A stretch of DNA of 64,000 bases from Larix kaempferi (taxonomy: Eukaryota; Streptophyta; Pinopsida; Pinales; Pinaceae). The stretch spans positions 62,001 through 126,000 of the forward strand of contig BSBM01001025.1 in assembly GCA_027924585.1 (NCBI GenBank), written 5' to 3'. The notes under the pieces are model-generated. The model ran no database searches. It was not told the DNA's origin and was given only the letters and a program-made list of their open reading frames with translations. Both the position numbers and the translations under genes were made by a program. This document shows, one piece after another, positions 54,335 through 64,000 of the stretch. The stretch's first letter is position 1. Every line of letters begins with the position of its first letter.

Positions 54335-57300
54335 CTATGCGAAATATTGTTTCAGGGCGAGGCCATTGAGTGGAAGGGCTACTTCCTCTCCCTCGAGATT
54401 TGTCAATTTATAAGTGGATGGGCCTAATTTTGCAGAAATCTGGTACGGGCCTACCCATAGATGTTGAAATTTCGTATGCATTCCTTTGCCCTCGTGATTA
54501 TGGTCCCATTTTAGGACTAAGTCCCCGACTTCAAAATCCCTCTTGCCGGATTTCCTTTTATCGAACCATCTCTTAACTATGTCCTGGTGATGATGGAATC
54601 GATCTTTGGCTTTGTGTCGGGCTTCTTCCAGTCGAAGCAGGGTGTTGATCCTGGATTGCAAGGCTTGGCTACCAGAACCCCGAGAGGCTTGGGATAATTG
54701 CAAGGAAGGTAGTAAGATGTTTGGGGGAAGTATGGCTTCCTTTCCATAGACGAGAGTGAAAGGGGAGACACCTAAAGCATTCTTCGGGGTTACTCTATCT
54801 GCCCATAAGGCGTTTGGGAGAGCCACATGCCAACTTCTCTGGTTTTCTATCACAGTTTTCTTGAGGATTCGAATCAGATTCTTGTTTGAGGATTCAGCTA
54901 ATCCGTTTCCCTGAGGGTAGTAATTGGCTGAATAATGCAACTTAATTCCCCATCCATAAACAAATTCATTTATCTTGCAAGATGAAAAATAAGTAGCATT
55001 ATCAAAAACAAGGGAAATTGGAACCCCAAACCTCGTTATGATGTTCTCTTTCAAGAAGCTGATAACTGCGTCTTCATTGATCTTGCGCAGCGGGATGGCC
55101 TCCGTCCACCTGGTGAAGTAATCGGTAGCCGTCAGAATGTATCGGTGTTGCAATGAAGAATTTGGATTTATTTCTCCGATAACATCTATGCCCCATTGCT
55201 CAAAAGGTTCAGAGATGATGACCGGCTGCAATGGGCCTGCGGCCTTAGGTAACTTCCCAGCGCTTCTTTGACATACATCACAGTTTCGCGCGTATGTGTG
55301 GGCATCTCGAAACAGAGTGGGCCAGTAATAACCAGCTCTCAGTATCTTGTGTGCTGTCGTCTCTCCTGAATAATGGCCACCTGCGGGGCCATCATGCAAT
55401 TCTTTGACAACTTTGTTTGCATCCTCCTTTTCCAAACACCTAAGAAGGACTCCATCATAATTCTTTCTAAAAAGAATCCCATGAATGATCTGATAGGGTG
55501 CCGATTTCAAGCGGAGTGCCCTTCTTTGTTTAGAATTCCAGTGTTCGGGTAGATATCCTTGCTGCAAATAGTGCACTAGATCCCTATACCATGACTGGGG
55601 AGCTGTAAAGATATGGCATACCTCAACCGAATTGAGCTCAGCTTCATTTCTCCAATGGTGCTCTTCATCAGTCGAGTTTCCCGCCAGTAACTTGCATAGA
55701 CCTTGTCCTTTGATGATTGTAGCCGGTTTAAATTCCAGATCATACTCCTGCAGAGCTGTGACCCAGTTTCCTCTCCTCTCTCCCAATTCCTTTTGAACGA
55801 AAAGGGACCTAACAGCTGGATGGGGAACTATGACTTTAGTTCTGTTCTTCAAAATGTATGGTCTAAACTGCTTGACTGCTTTGAAGACTGCGTAGGCATG
55901 CTTGTCAACTACGGGGTAATTCAGCTCAGCCCCTTGCAGACCAGTGCTCATAAACGAAATTGGGTATTCGTCCCCCAACTCCACCTTTTGCGTGAGTACA
56001 GCTGCGAGAGAATCATCCGAAGCGAAGGTATACAAGATGAAATCTTTATCAAAATCTGGGCTTCTTAAGGAAGGAGCCTTAGCTACAGCTGCCTTGATAT
56101 CTCTAAATGCGTCCTTCTCCAAATCTGTCCACTTGAATTGTGTGCTTTGTTTAACCATCTGCTGTAACGGCTTAACGATTTGTGCAAAATCCGGAACAAA
56201 TCTGCGGACAAAATTGATGGTGCCCATAAAAGACTGCATAGATTTTTTGTTGTGAGGCATTGGGATCTTATTAATAGCTTGGACTCTTTCTTGGTCGATT
56301 GACACTCCCGCTTTGGAGATGACATGACCCAAGAGCTTACCTTCGGGTACAGCAAACACGCTCTTCTTGGGATTCAAGGAAATACCATACTTCCGGCAAT
56401 GGTCAAAGATGTGCCTCAGATGAACAACATGATCTTCCCTTTTCTTCGAAGAGACTGTCACATCATCTAAGTAAACAACAACACATTGTCCACCCAATCC
56501 TCGGAAGGCAATATCCATTGCCCTTTGGAATGTAGCTCCAGCATTTATCAGACCAAATGGCATTCTCCTGTAAGCGAAAGTTCCCCACTTAGTCCTGAAG
56601 GTAGTCTTGAGACGATCTTCCTCGGCTACTAACACTTGATTATAGCCAGAGAAACCATCGAGGAGAGAAAACAATTCAGATCCAGACACCATTTGTAGGA
56701 TATGCTCCATTGAAGGCACGGGGTAGTTGTCTTTATCTGAGGCTTTGTTTAAATTTCTGAAGTCTACACATAGCCTAATCTCTCCTGATTTCTTCCTCAC
56801 GGGAACCAAGTTTGCAACCCATTCGGAATGCCAAACTTTGAATATTATCTTAGCGTCCAGGAGCTTCTTTAATTCCTTTTGGATCAGCGGTTCAAGAGTG
56901 GGATGCATCCTCCTTAACTGCTGCTGAAATGGATTGACACCCGCTTTCATTGGTATAACATGCTGGATGATGCGGACGTCATATGTTTTCAGATCTTCAT
57001 AGGTCCATGCAAAAACATCATTGTACTGTTTAAACAACTTAATGAACCTATCTCTTTCTCTTGGTGAACAACATTTGCCAAGGTTGACAAATTTTGGTTC
57101 TGCCTCGGTACCCAAATTGACCAACTCATGTTGCATTGATGAGCTGTTAGTTTTGGTATTAGCTGGTCTTTTGAACTTATTTTGAAGGTCGAAAAGCATT
57201 TCGAGGGACCTTACCCCCTTTGGCATGAAATTTCCTTTCTCGTCTTCCTTCTTCATCAAATCAGCATCATGTTCTTCCTCATCTATTGCGGCTCCTTGAA

Positions 57301-60300
57301 AACTGTCTTCGTTTGTCAGGAAATTGATAATTTGCTCATCATCATCGAATACTTTGAAGTTCGTGATGTTATCGGGAATGGAAGGCCTGAAAATCAATTC
57401 AATAGAGTATTTGTTATTTGACGGCACCAATCTGGAAGCAGATGTTGCTAACAAATCAGCAGTAGCATTTTGCAATCTGGGAATTGATCTTATATTGAAA
57501 GCGTCAAAATACATGATTAAATCCCATACCTCAGCCTGGTACCCTTTCAAGTGCAGTGAGAGACAGTGAATGGTGTCCCTTACCTGTCTGACAACTATCT
57601 CGGAGTCACCAAAAACTTTCAGGTACTTAACATTTAAGCCAATGGCCTTCTTTAAACCATGTACCAAAGCTTCATATTCAGCGGTATTATTAGTACAATC
57701 GAATTCTAATCTACAAGACAGAAAATACTTGTTCTTCTTTGGATCCATTAGAACACAACCGGCTCCGGATCCTCCCAGAGTTTTAGAACCATCAAAGTAT
57801 AATGTCCAAAAGGTATCTTTAGATTCAACTAAGTTAGTTTCTTTGTGGTCTATGTTAGCAACTAAATTGACTATGTTACAATCAATCTCATCAGTCCGAG
57901 AGAAATGAAGGAGATCGGACTGTTTGTCTGATTCATGGCAAAAGGTTTCAGATTGATAGTTACCCGGGTCCATTTCTAAGAAGTAATTTCCCAGGACCGA
58001 GGAAGAGAAAGCTACAGCCTCATTCTTTTCTTCTAGCTGGGTTACGTTTTGTTTCATATGAGGTTCCCTAAGAATTTTAATCTGATTCTGCCTGTTCTGA
58101 TAAGGCAGCCATAGATGAGACCAATCGGTAGCAAAGTAGCCACTCAACTTGGTAGACCAATCCCTACTCAAAATCAGCCCATAAGCTTCAGGGATATCGA
58201 CCACCATTATGTCAATAAATTGACAGACTCTAGGGTCGGCTGACAGTCTAATTAAAACATCTTTCATCTCCCCTATAACCTTGACAGCAGTCCTGTCTAA
58301 TTGTATGATTTGAGCTGGAGATGGTACGGGCTGCCCATTAATTTTCTTACAAATTGAAAGTGGCATAACGTTTGAAGAAGCTCCGGAGTCTACCAGACAG
58401 TTATGAACATTGTGATTAAAAATTTCGAATGTCAGCAGAAATGGCAATGTTTGGGATTTGGATTTCCCACCGATGCTAGCCTCGTTAATTTCAGGATTGT
58501 CTTGAGAATCTGTTAATGTAGCGCTGGGTTTTGGTTGTAAAACATGCAGTAGTTTGTCTCGTTGATGGGGCAAGCTACACATGTCAAATATTGATACGTT
58601 CGCTTTAACTTTCTTGATATCTTCGATAATATCATACCCTATATCGGATTCATTCCCAATTCGAATGGACTGATCTGTTTTGTTCATGGTTTCTTTAGGT
58701 GGCTGAACTGTGTTGTCAGCGCTTGGCTGTTTGGCAGCTGTTTGGTTTACTTTGGGCTGTGGGGGGATGATTGGTATATGCCTCCTAGGCGGATCTTTCG
58801 AAATTTTAGGCTTATGGGGAATGGTGACTGGTACAGGATCCGCAATTGGGCCCTTGCTGCGAGTGGCAACATTTATGGTAGAGGGAGAGCTATTTACGTG
58901 ATCTTCTTCTACTAATTCAGTCATAGGTACCCAATCCCACAACACCATAGTAGTGTCCGGGGTTGGTTCCTCTAACTCAGGGCTTGACTCTTCTGGAGGA
59001 TCATCCTGGTCTGGGATCTGAGAATCTAACATTTGGTTCATGACCAAGCTCATGGAATTGATCCATTGAGGGCAGCTCTTCTCCGAGTGTGGTTCTTGGT
59101 GAAAGGTGCAGAAATTTTCCATCCCAATCTCATTCAAGTTTAAAACAGGGGTAGTATTCATTGGTGGGTGAGACTGTTCCCCGTCTTCCCTCCTTTTATA
59201 GAATGGCTTGAAAGGTTTCCTAGATGTACTAGCAGCCTTGTCTTTCTCAAGATCTATGATTTTGTTAGATAATTTTTGCATCATTTTAACTACATTTTCC
59301 ATATCCGTAGATGGCTCTTCTTTGCCTCTCGTGAGGAGCAAAGGTTTCTTGCTAGCTGCTGGTTTTGTTTCCACATCTAAGGCATGTTTAGCAATGCTAT
59401 CAGCCTCTTCCTCTATCTTTCGAGCTTCCTCAAAATTCTCTATCAGGGTCGTTTTCTTGGATCGCTTTACAAACATTGCGATTGGACCTTCAAGAGCTGT
59501 TGTGTAGTATTCAATCAAAGACTCTTCTGTGGGTTTGTTAGTTTCACTAAAGTTATTTAACAGTGTTGTGAATCTTTGATTAAAGTCTTGAACCTTTTCC
59601 TTCTTCTCCATTCTCATGGATAAGAGTTCTTTCATAAGCGTGGCTACAGTCTTTTGGTTCCCGTATTTCTTAAGGAAACACTTTTCGAAATCATCCCAAC
59701 TAGAGATTGAGCTGGGTTGAAGGCTAAAGTACCAAGATGATACCTTAGGCTCGAATGTGTACGGAAACAACCTGCAGACTACGTCTTCATGTTGTACATT
59801 CAAAAGGTTCAGAGCTAAGTAAAAACTCTTGAGGTGATCCTCCGCCGAAATGGCTTTCCCTGGATCGTACTTAGGCAAGACCTTTTCTGGGTTTTTAGGG
59901 AGATTATGGAATGGTCCAGCTAGGTTCAGCGCTCCCCTTGCTCTCCAAGCAGGTACAGCCATGTTTGGGTTTGGATGCGGAGACCCTGGTGGAGAATTGT
60001 AGGGTGAATCCTGTGGAGTGCTTTTGGGAGTGGTGACTTCTTCGAGATTTTCCTGGTCCGCCTTGTTAAGAGTGCCGGAGATTTCTTCCAACGTCAGATT
60101 TACCAGTTCTTCAAAACTTTGAACGAGGATTGAATCACGGGTGTATTGCGGCTCCTTTCTGGGTGTAGTTTTCTTAGGGAGGAAGTTGATAGCGTTTAAA
60201 CCACCTAGTTGTCTAACGTAAGATCTAGTATGTCTTCTCAAGTCCTCTATTTCTGCAAAAGGAACAGCGTACAAAGCATCCTGAGGCTCAGGGTCAGAAA

Positions 60301-60409
60301 TGAGGCGTTCTTGGTCTGTTAATCCAAGATCTGGGCTGTTTGAAAAGTTTTCTTCAAGCGGGTTTTCAGTGTTATCTATGACCGTGGAAGATTTTCCTAT
60401 ATCAGCCAC
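54335..60409 (-). CDS. G4 gag-PR-RNaseH-RT-RNaseH-IN polyprotein (2024 codons, uninterrupted)
   Basis: Open from 60409 to the stop at 54335. Gag capsid at about residues 150-330 (LPKYDPGKAISAEDHLKSFY; EKVQDFNQRFTTLLNNF). A CTFHQEPHSEKSC motif is at about 433. Protease LVDSGASSNVMPL at about 668. An archaeal-type RNase H (LYFDGSKTLGGSGAG, NTAEYEAL, GDSEIVV) at about 862-995, i.e. before RT. RT at about 1180-1400 (FSLLDGFSGYNQV; VVYLDDV at about 1310). A second, ordinary RNase H at about 1445-1570. IN with an HHCC zinc finger (H-x-H...CDVCQR, about 1671-1716), core D (WGIDVIGEI), D (VFDNATYF) and E (PQGNGLAESSN), and a C-terminal GPY module (LWVGPYQI). Tat/Ogre-related by PBS type and the extra RNase H. 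Residue 1 is a GTG, with a stop just upstream; the first ATG in frame is at 59962 (about residue 150), so the true start is uncertain. All catalytic residues I can check are present. Confidence 0.93.
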   Translation of the reverse strand: MADIGKSSTVIDNTENPLEENFSNSPDLGLTDQERLISDPEPQDALYAVPFAEIEDLRRHTRSYVRQLGGLNAINFLPKKTTPRKEPQYTRDSILVQSFEELVNLTLEEISGTLNKADQENLEEVTTPKSTPQDSPYNSPPGSPHPNPNMAVPAWRARGALNLAGPFHNLPKNPEKVLPKYDPGKAISAEDHLKSFYLALNLLNVQHEDVVCRLFPYTFEPKVSSWYFSLQPSSISSWDDFEKCFLKKYGNQKTVATLMKELLSMRMEKKEKVQDFNQRFTTLLNNFSETNKPTEESLIEYYTTALEGPIAMFVKRSKKTTLIENFEEARKIEEEADSIAKHALDVETKPAASKKPLLLTRGKEEPSTDMENVVKMMQKLSNKIIDLEKDKAASTSRKPFKPFYKRREDGEQSHPPMNTTPVLNLNEIGMENFCTFHQEPHSEKSCPQWINSMSLVMNQMLDSQIPDQDDPPEESSPELEEPTPDTTMVLWDWVPMTELVEEDHVNSSPSTINVATRSKGPIADPVPVTIPHKPKISKDPPRRHIPIIPPQPKVNQTAAKQPSADNTVQPPKETMNKTDQSIRIGNESDIGYDIIEDIKKVKANVSIFDMCSLPHQRDKLLHVLQPKPSATLTDSQDNPEINEASIGGKSKSQTLPFLLTFEIFNHNVHNCLVDSGASSNVMPLSICKKINGQPVPSPAQIIQLDRTAVKVIGEMKDVLIRLSADPRVCQFIDIMVVDIPEAYGLILSRDWSTKLSGYFATDWSHLWLPYQNRQNQIKILREPHMKQNVTQLEEKNEAVAFSSSVLGNYFLEMDPGNYQSETFCHESDKQSDLLHFSRTDEIDCNIVNLVANIDHKETNLVESKDTFWTLYFDGSKTLGGSGAGCVLMDPKKNKYFLSCRLEFDCTNNTAEYEALVHGLKKAIGLNVKYLKVFGDSEIVVRQVRDTIHCLSLHLKGYQAEVWDLIMYFDAFNIRSIPRLQNATADLLATSASRLVPSNNKYSIELIFRPSIPDNITNFKVFDDDEQIINFLTNEDSFQGAAIDEEEHDADLMKKEDEKGNFMPKGVRSLEMLFDLQNKFKRPANTKTNSSSMQHELVNLGTEAEPKFVNLGKCCSPRERDRFIKLFKQYNDVFAWTYEDLKTYDVRIIQHVIPMKAGVNPFQQQLRRMHPTLEPLIQKELKKLLDAKIIFKVWHSEWVANLVPVRKKSGEIRLCVDFRNLNKASDKDNYPVPSMEHILQMVSGSELFSLLDGFSGYNQVLVAEEDRLKTTFRTKWGTFAYRRMPFGLINAGATFQRAMDIAFRGLGGQCVVVYLDDVTVSSKKREDHVVHLRHIFDHCRKYGISLNPKKSVFAVPEGKLLGHVISKAGVSIDQERVQAINKIPMPHNKKSMQSFMGTINFVRRFVPDFAQIVKPLQQMVKQSTQFKWTDLEKDAFRDIKAAVAKAPSLRSPDFDKDFILYTFASDDSLAAVLTQKVELGDEYPISFMSTGLQGAELNYPVVDKHAYAVFKAVKQFRPYILKNRTKVIVPHPAVRSLFVQKELGERRGNWVTALQEYDLEFKPATIIKGQGLCKLLAGNSTDEEHHWRNEAELNSVEVCHIFTAPQSWYRDLVHYLQQGYLPEHWNSKQRRALRLKSAPYQIIHGILFRKNYDGVLLRCLEKEDANKVVKELHDGPAGGHYSGETTAHKILRAGYYWPTLFRDAHTYARNCDVCQRSAGKLPKAAGPLQPVIISEPFEQWGIDVIGEINPNSSLQHRYILTATDYFTRWTEAIPLRKINEDAVISFLKENIITRFGVPISLVFDNATYFSSCKINEFVYGWGIKLHYSANYYPQGNGLAESSNKNLIRILKKTVIENQRSWHVALPNALWADRVTPKNALGVSPFTLVYGKEAILPPNILLPSLQLSQASRGSGSQALQSRINTLLRLEEARHKAKDRFHHHQDIVKRWFDKRKSGKRDFEVGDLVLKWDHNHEGKGMHTKFQHLWVGPYQISAKLGPSTYKLTNLEGEEVALPLNGLALKQYFA

Positions 60410-60420
60410 GGAGGTTTAGG

Positions 60421-60437
60421 CCCTCCTTCTAGCGCCA
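60421..60437 (-). other. G4 primer-binding site
   Basis: ccctccttctagcgcca on the + strand; tggcgctagaaggaggg on the element strand, six bases from the LTR end. This PBS form is known from Tat-type plant gypsy elements. Only about 12 bases separate it from the start of the open gag frame. Confidence 0.85.
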
Positions 60438-60443
60438 AAAAAT

Positions 60444-61434
60444 TGTTGATGCCTCGGATATCGTAGCATCAATCAGAAAGGGATTCTCCCCGAGAGACGG
60501 TCCCAATTAGACTATCTCCCGTTTGGTGTAGGGAATCCGTCCGGTTAGCGGTTCCGGCAACCGTGGTTTTGGACTTTAAATCCGATTTTACCGGTTATGG
60601 CCCGATCCACCTTCCTTTTGGGTTTTATGTGTTTTATATGAGATGCACATGCCTAAATTATACTTAATCTAAATGCAGTTGAAACAGATCTAAATCTAGA
60701 AACGGGAACACGTCTATCTATCCCTGCAGGGAACACGCTTAAGGGAGGAGCAATCAGCTGTAACAGTTATCGTAATCAAAGAACAGATAGCTATTATTTC
60801 TCACAATGAAAGCTACAGCCACAAGAAGATCTTGAGAAGGTAGCTTCTCATTCAGCATGGAACGCATCTATTGCTCAGACAACAGAGGGAAACGAAAGAA
60901 TAAAGAACGCATCTATTGCTCATAAACAGAAGAAAGCAAAATTATTTAATCTATGTAACAAAATAAAGAAACAGATATAAACGTAATAAAACTGGAATTA
61001 AACTCAAGGATCCCTGCAAGGAGCAATTTAAAGTTATGAACAATGAGCCACATGGATTACCCGGAAGAAAGAACAGTTAGCTATTCGATCTGGACAAAGG
61101 AATCTACAACAATACATTTCATTGTTCACAAAATAGAGAGAACGCATGCCTAGAGGAGGGCAAAATCATTAACGCAAAGAAATAATTCAGAAGTCAAGAA
61201 TGATCTCACATTGCAGAATTGCAGTCATTAGAATAGTCCAATATAAAGCAACCCAACATTCCAAGCAAAACGTCCATCTCCCGTGGCTTCTATTAGAAAA
61301 TTCAATTTACAGAACCGATACAAGATAGCTCATATCATTTGCCCAAAATTTTCATTCCCTGCCAAAAGTCCTTTCTAATCTTTCCTAGCTTCTATTTATA
61401 GTTACAAATCTGCCCTCCGGGCTGACACCTAGCA
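60444..61434 (-). repeat. G4 LTR terminal 1 kb, upstream copy
   Basis: Matches 46914-47904 with only a few substitutions. It ends ggcatcaaca next to the PBS. TATA-like ctataaatag (minus strand) at 61392-61401. Confidence 0.85.
61392..61401 (-). promoter_or_regulatory. TATA-box-like element upstream of G4 gag-pol
   Basis: ctatttatag on the + strand; the best visible candidate for the G4 promoter, about 950 bases before the PBS. Confidence 0.55.
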
Positions 61435-61640
61435 TTCCCCACTTGTCATTTACAGGAATTTCCACTATAATCAACCACCAAAATGGCCATTTCCTTTACA
61501 AAAAATATTTTGACAAAAATAGGGACAGCTGTCCCACGGCTTACGCCTTACATATTCAAAATATACATAACAGAAAATTTGCTAACATCAAGCGTTCCCT
61601 GCTGGGCACGTGTTTGTCTGCAGAGAGTGGCTCACTGAAT

Positions 61641-64000
61641 TCAGCCTCTACATTCCTGTGCGTGAGCCTCTTCTGGCAAAGGGTCGCCCAAGTTGATGGT
61701 CACTGATGCTGCCTGGGAAGAGGCCCTCGAATCCCCTGCTGATGCTGCTCCTAATTGGGAAGGGGGAATGGGACTGGCCAGACTTTCTGCCATTGCTGGG
61801 GAAGAGGCTGCTGGGAGAGGGGCTGCCGGATCTACTGATGCTTCTGCTGCTGCTGCAGCTTTCCTGACCTCCTCTTATATGTAGCTGTGCCACACACCTG
61901 TGTCTCTTATGATTATGTTTGCTGCAGCAGGAAACAGGATTTTCTGAGAAGTCACATTCTTCCCGAGCTCTGTTTTAATGCTTTGTACTTCTGCTTCAGC
62001 AGCTTGATATGTTTCCTTCAGCAGATGGTTGTGAAGTGTTGATGAACCGATGTAATGTTGGAGATCATCCATGGTAAGGACATCAATGCTTTTCACGTAC
62101 TCCATCTAGACGCCTAGCTCTTCTTTCAGTTGAGATAACCGCTGCTCCTTTCCCGGGAAGTCTTCTAGGGTCTGAGGGAAACTCAATGAGCAGTTGTCAT
62201 GGACTCCTTTGAGCTTTTGGTATAGGTTGTTGATTCTATCTGTGGTTTTCTGCACACTGGCCATCAGCTTATTGGCACAGTTCCGGCCAAACTCCAACAA
62301 GGCTATATCTTCATTAAAATCTTCCACGGCCTTGAAAGGAAGATGCGGGGGGAAAGGTCCTTTCCCTTCCCTCCATGCCATCTGATTTATGACATTTGCC
62401 TTGACACGGGTATTCTTAGCTTTGAGCCTGTGGGCTTCTGTATTGACCTCTTTTAGTCTACCCGTCATGGCCTTGAGTTTGCATACCTCATCACTGATTA
62501 GCTCTTGAGAGCCATACACTTGCTGTAGGATATTGCATGACAGCTCGTGGAAGGGGGACATGTCCAAGGTTCTGCTTTCCGCTTGCTCTAACCGCTCAGC
62601 TAATGCCTGCTTGTCTGCTTCTAGCTGGGAAGCCTTTTCTTCTGCTCCACTCTTCTCCGCTTCTGCAATCATTATTTGGAGTGCTAGCTGGTCCTTTTCC
62701 TCCTCCAGGTAGCTGTACTTGTTTGCCAACTCCTTATGCTCAGCGTATAAGCAATTGTATTTGTTCACTGCCAGGTCTCTTTGGGCTTGCTCATTAGCCA
62801 CATTTTGTTGTAGGGTACGTGCCCTCTTCTTTGTCAATATATTTTCTTTGACTATAACCCCTACATTGGCAAATGATGCCTGTGCTGTTGCTATGGCTGC
62901 GGATGCCATGGCGATGGGATCTGCGTCTGTGTTCTGCATGACAGCGACCTCTCGGCGAGTAACTATGTCATCATGGAAGGGACTTTTAATCCTCTCTTCT
63001 GATTGGAGGACCATTGCTTTTCTTTTCTTATCATAAACAAACTCATTCCATTTGGACACCGTACGTTTCCCAGATGGAGTGTACGGTACAATTGGTCGGT
63101 TTATGATGTCTATGTCTTCTTCCATAGGTGGGGTCCGGACTTCCTGAGCGGGGTCTGTTCCTTCCTTTTGGGTACCAGAGCCACCTGCTTGAGAGGTGTC
63201 TATCTCCATGTCTTGCACCCCGGACCCACCTGCCTCGGTATTTTCCCTTGTCTTCAATTCTTCCTCTGCCTTCTTCCTTGCTTCAGCTCGTTCAGCCTCT
63301 GCTTCTTTCTGCTTTTGGGCTTCTTCAGCCTCCTTCCGCAGTCTTTCATTTTCAGCGTCTTGTTGCTTTCTCGCTTCCTCGGCTTCCTTTTGTAATCTTG
63401 CCTCTTCTCTTAATCTGAGCTCTTCCTGAGCTCGGGCATCCTTGGCTTCTCTCTCCTTTTGCTGGGTGGTCTTCTGGGCTCTGGCTGAGCTAGAGCTCGC
63501 TCCAGTACTTTGGCGACAGATCCGTAGCTCAGTCATGTTGCTGATGCCTCTGAATGCTTCCTCCTCGGCATCGGGGTAGTGGGAGTATTCGAAGTTAGCA
63601 TAGTTCCCCTTGCAATGCTCGGCCACTTTACCCTTTCTGTCGTTCCTGTGGAAGATGACCTCACCGAAATGGAAGGCCTTCAACTCTTGAACAAATTCGT
63701 CGGCAGAGGCCACCCCTGAAAACTTGTAAGCACCTATGCAGAAAGGTAGGGGGGGAAAGGACGCCTTGTGTAGCTTGTGGAGGAATGCTCCAATCCCATC
63801 CAAGAAGAGTTGTCTTACTGCTTCCTTGAGCACCACATAGTCTGTGGCATACTGCGGCAATATGTACGGGGGCTTAGTCCCTCCGAACATTCTCAAGTAG
63901 GTACCCTGTTCTGAAAAGTAGAAGTCCCCATAATCCTCAAGGACTTCCAAAGCGTTTTGTGACAGGCAACCTGGTTCTTCCTTGAACATTTTCTCGTATA
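61641..64000 (-). pseudogene. G4 ORF2, upstream copy, running off the window
   Basis: Same frame as the downstream copy, continuous from the window edge to a TAG at 62106-62108 (CAG in the other copy), then open again to the natural stop at 61641. This copy keeps the 132 codons deleted in the other (about 62605-63010; QLEADKQALAERLEQAESRT and LAVNKYNCLYAEHKELANKY), which lengthen the coiled coil. It has CGA where the other copy has its TGA. Combining only the frame lengths, the undamaged protein would have about 1,078 codons. The N-terminal part lies beyond 64000. Confidence 0.78.

Larger units (their letters stand above)
46914..64000 (-). mobile_element. G4: large Ty3/gypsy (Tat-like) element or tandem pair, extends past the window
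   Basis: Minus-strand element with a direct repeat on both sides of an intact gag-pol: 46914-50074 corresponds to 60444-64000 (offset 13,530, then 13,926 after a 396-bp difference). The inner edge of the upstream repeat (60444) is 6 bases from a PBS, so it is an LTR end. The repeat also contains ORF2, which has not been described to my knowledge as an LTR component. Differences between the copies are sparse (by eye under about 1 percent), indicating a recent event. Confidence 0.85.

Noticed and set aside
63128-63429. Several + strand frames opposite ORF2 (also 49202-49503)
   Set aside because: Antisense shadows of the charged coiled-coil coding sequence.

Overview
The window is plant nuclear DNA made almost entirely of retrotransposons. 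No host gene, rRNA gene or tRNA gene could be supported. Nested Ty1/copia and Ty3/gypsy elements, many nonsense-riddled but frame-intact polyproteins, and a fragment resembling a Penelope-like element fit a large, slowly turning-over genome, most likely a gymnosperm (conifer-like). The organism call is inference. Element names (Copia-A to D, G1 to G4, E) are local labels.

Layout. 238-1188 is a short terminal-inverted-repeat element (non-autonomous, MULE-like). 2205-28538 is an old gypsy element, G1, with tandem LTR units, decayed gag/PR/RT and a 3' LTR fragment. G1 is split by Copia-A (3003-14696, + strand) and Copia-B (14770-20833, + strand). Copia-A is itself split by the antisense Copia-D (4833-11312). 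Target-site duplications and matching LTR ends support each nesting step. Near its 3' end G1 is broken by an AT-rich fragment carrying a hammerhead-ribozyme-like motif (27426-28082).

28567-34202 holds two LTRs of one family (E) in inverted orientation. Inside the right arm sits Copia-C (29759-33572), a young element. Copia-C has near-identical 703-bp LTRs, a perfect 5-bp TSD and one uninterrupted 651-aa reading frame that has a copia gag at its start and the last residues of copia RNase H at its end. Between these lies unrelated sequence instead of PR-IN-RT.

34203-38889 is AT-rich with no supported gene. 38894-41288 is a truncated gypsy, G2 (PBS, gag, zinc knuckle, start of RT). 41289-44040 is a patchwork of LTR-like and AT-rich sequence. 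44041-46913 is the leader and LTR end of a minus-strand gypsy, G3.

The most interesting unit is G4, on the minus strand from 46914 to beyond the window end. It has an uninterrupted 2024-codon gag-PR-RNaseH-RT-RNaseH-IN polyprotein (54335-60409). On both sides of it, in the same orientation, lie copies of a sequence that contains a long unrelated reading frame ('ORF2', about 1,078 codons when complete). The inner edge of the upstream copy coincides with the LTR/PBS junction. Either G4 has very long, protein-coding LTRs (at least 3.5 kb, perhaps about 7 kb), or two G4 elements lie in tandem sharing an LTR, with ORF2 in the env-like position. The sequence beyond 64000 would decide.

The genes do not form a cellular pathway. 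They are retrotransposition modules: gag (particle), PR (processing), RT/RNase H (cDNA synthesis) and IN (insertion). By intactness, only G4 looks possibly autonomous. Copia-C would need help from another copia element.
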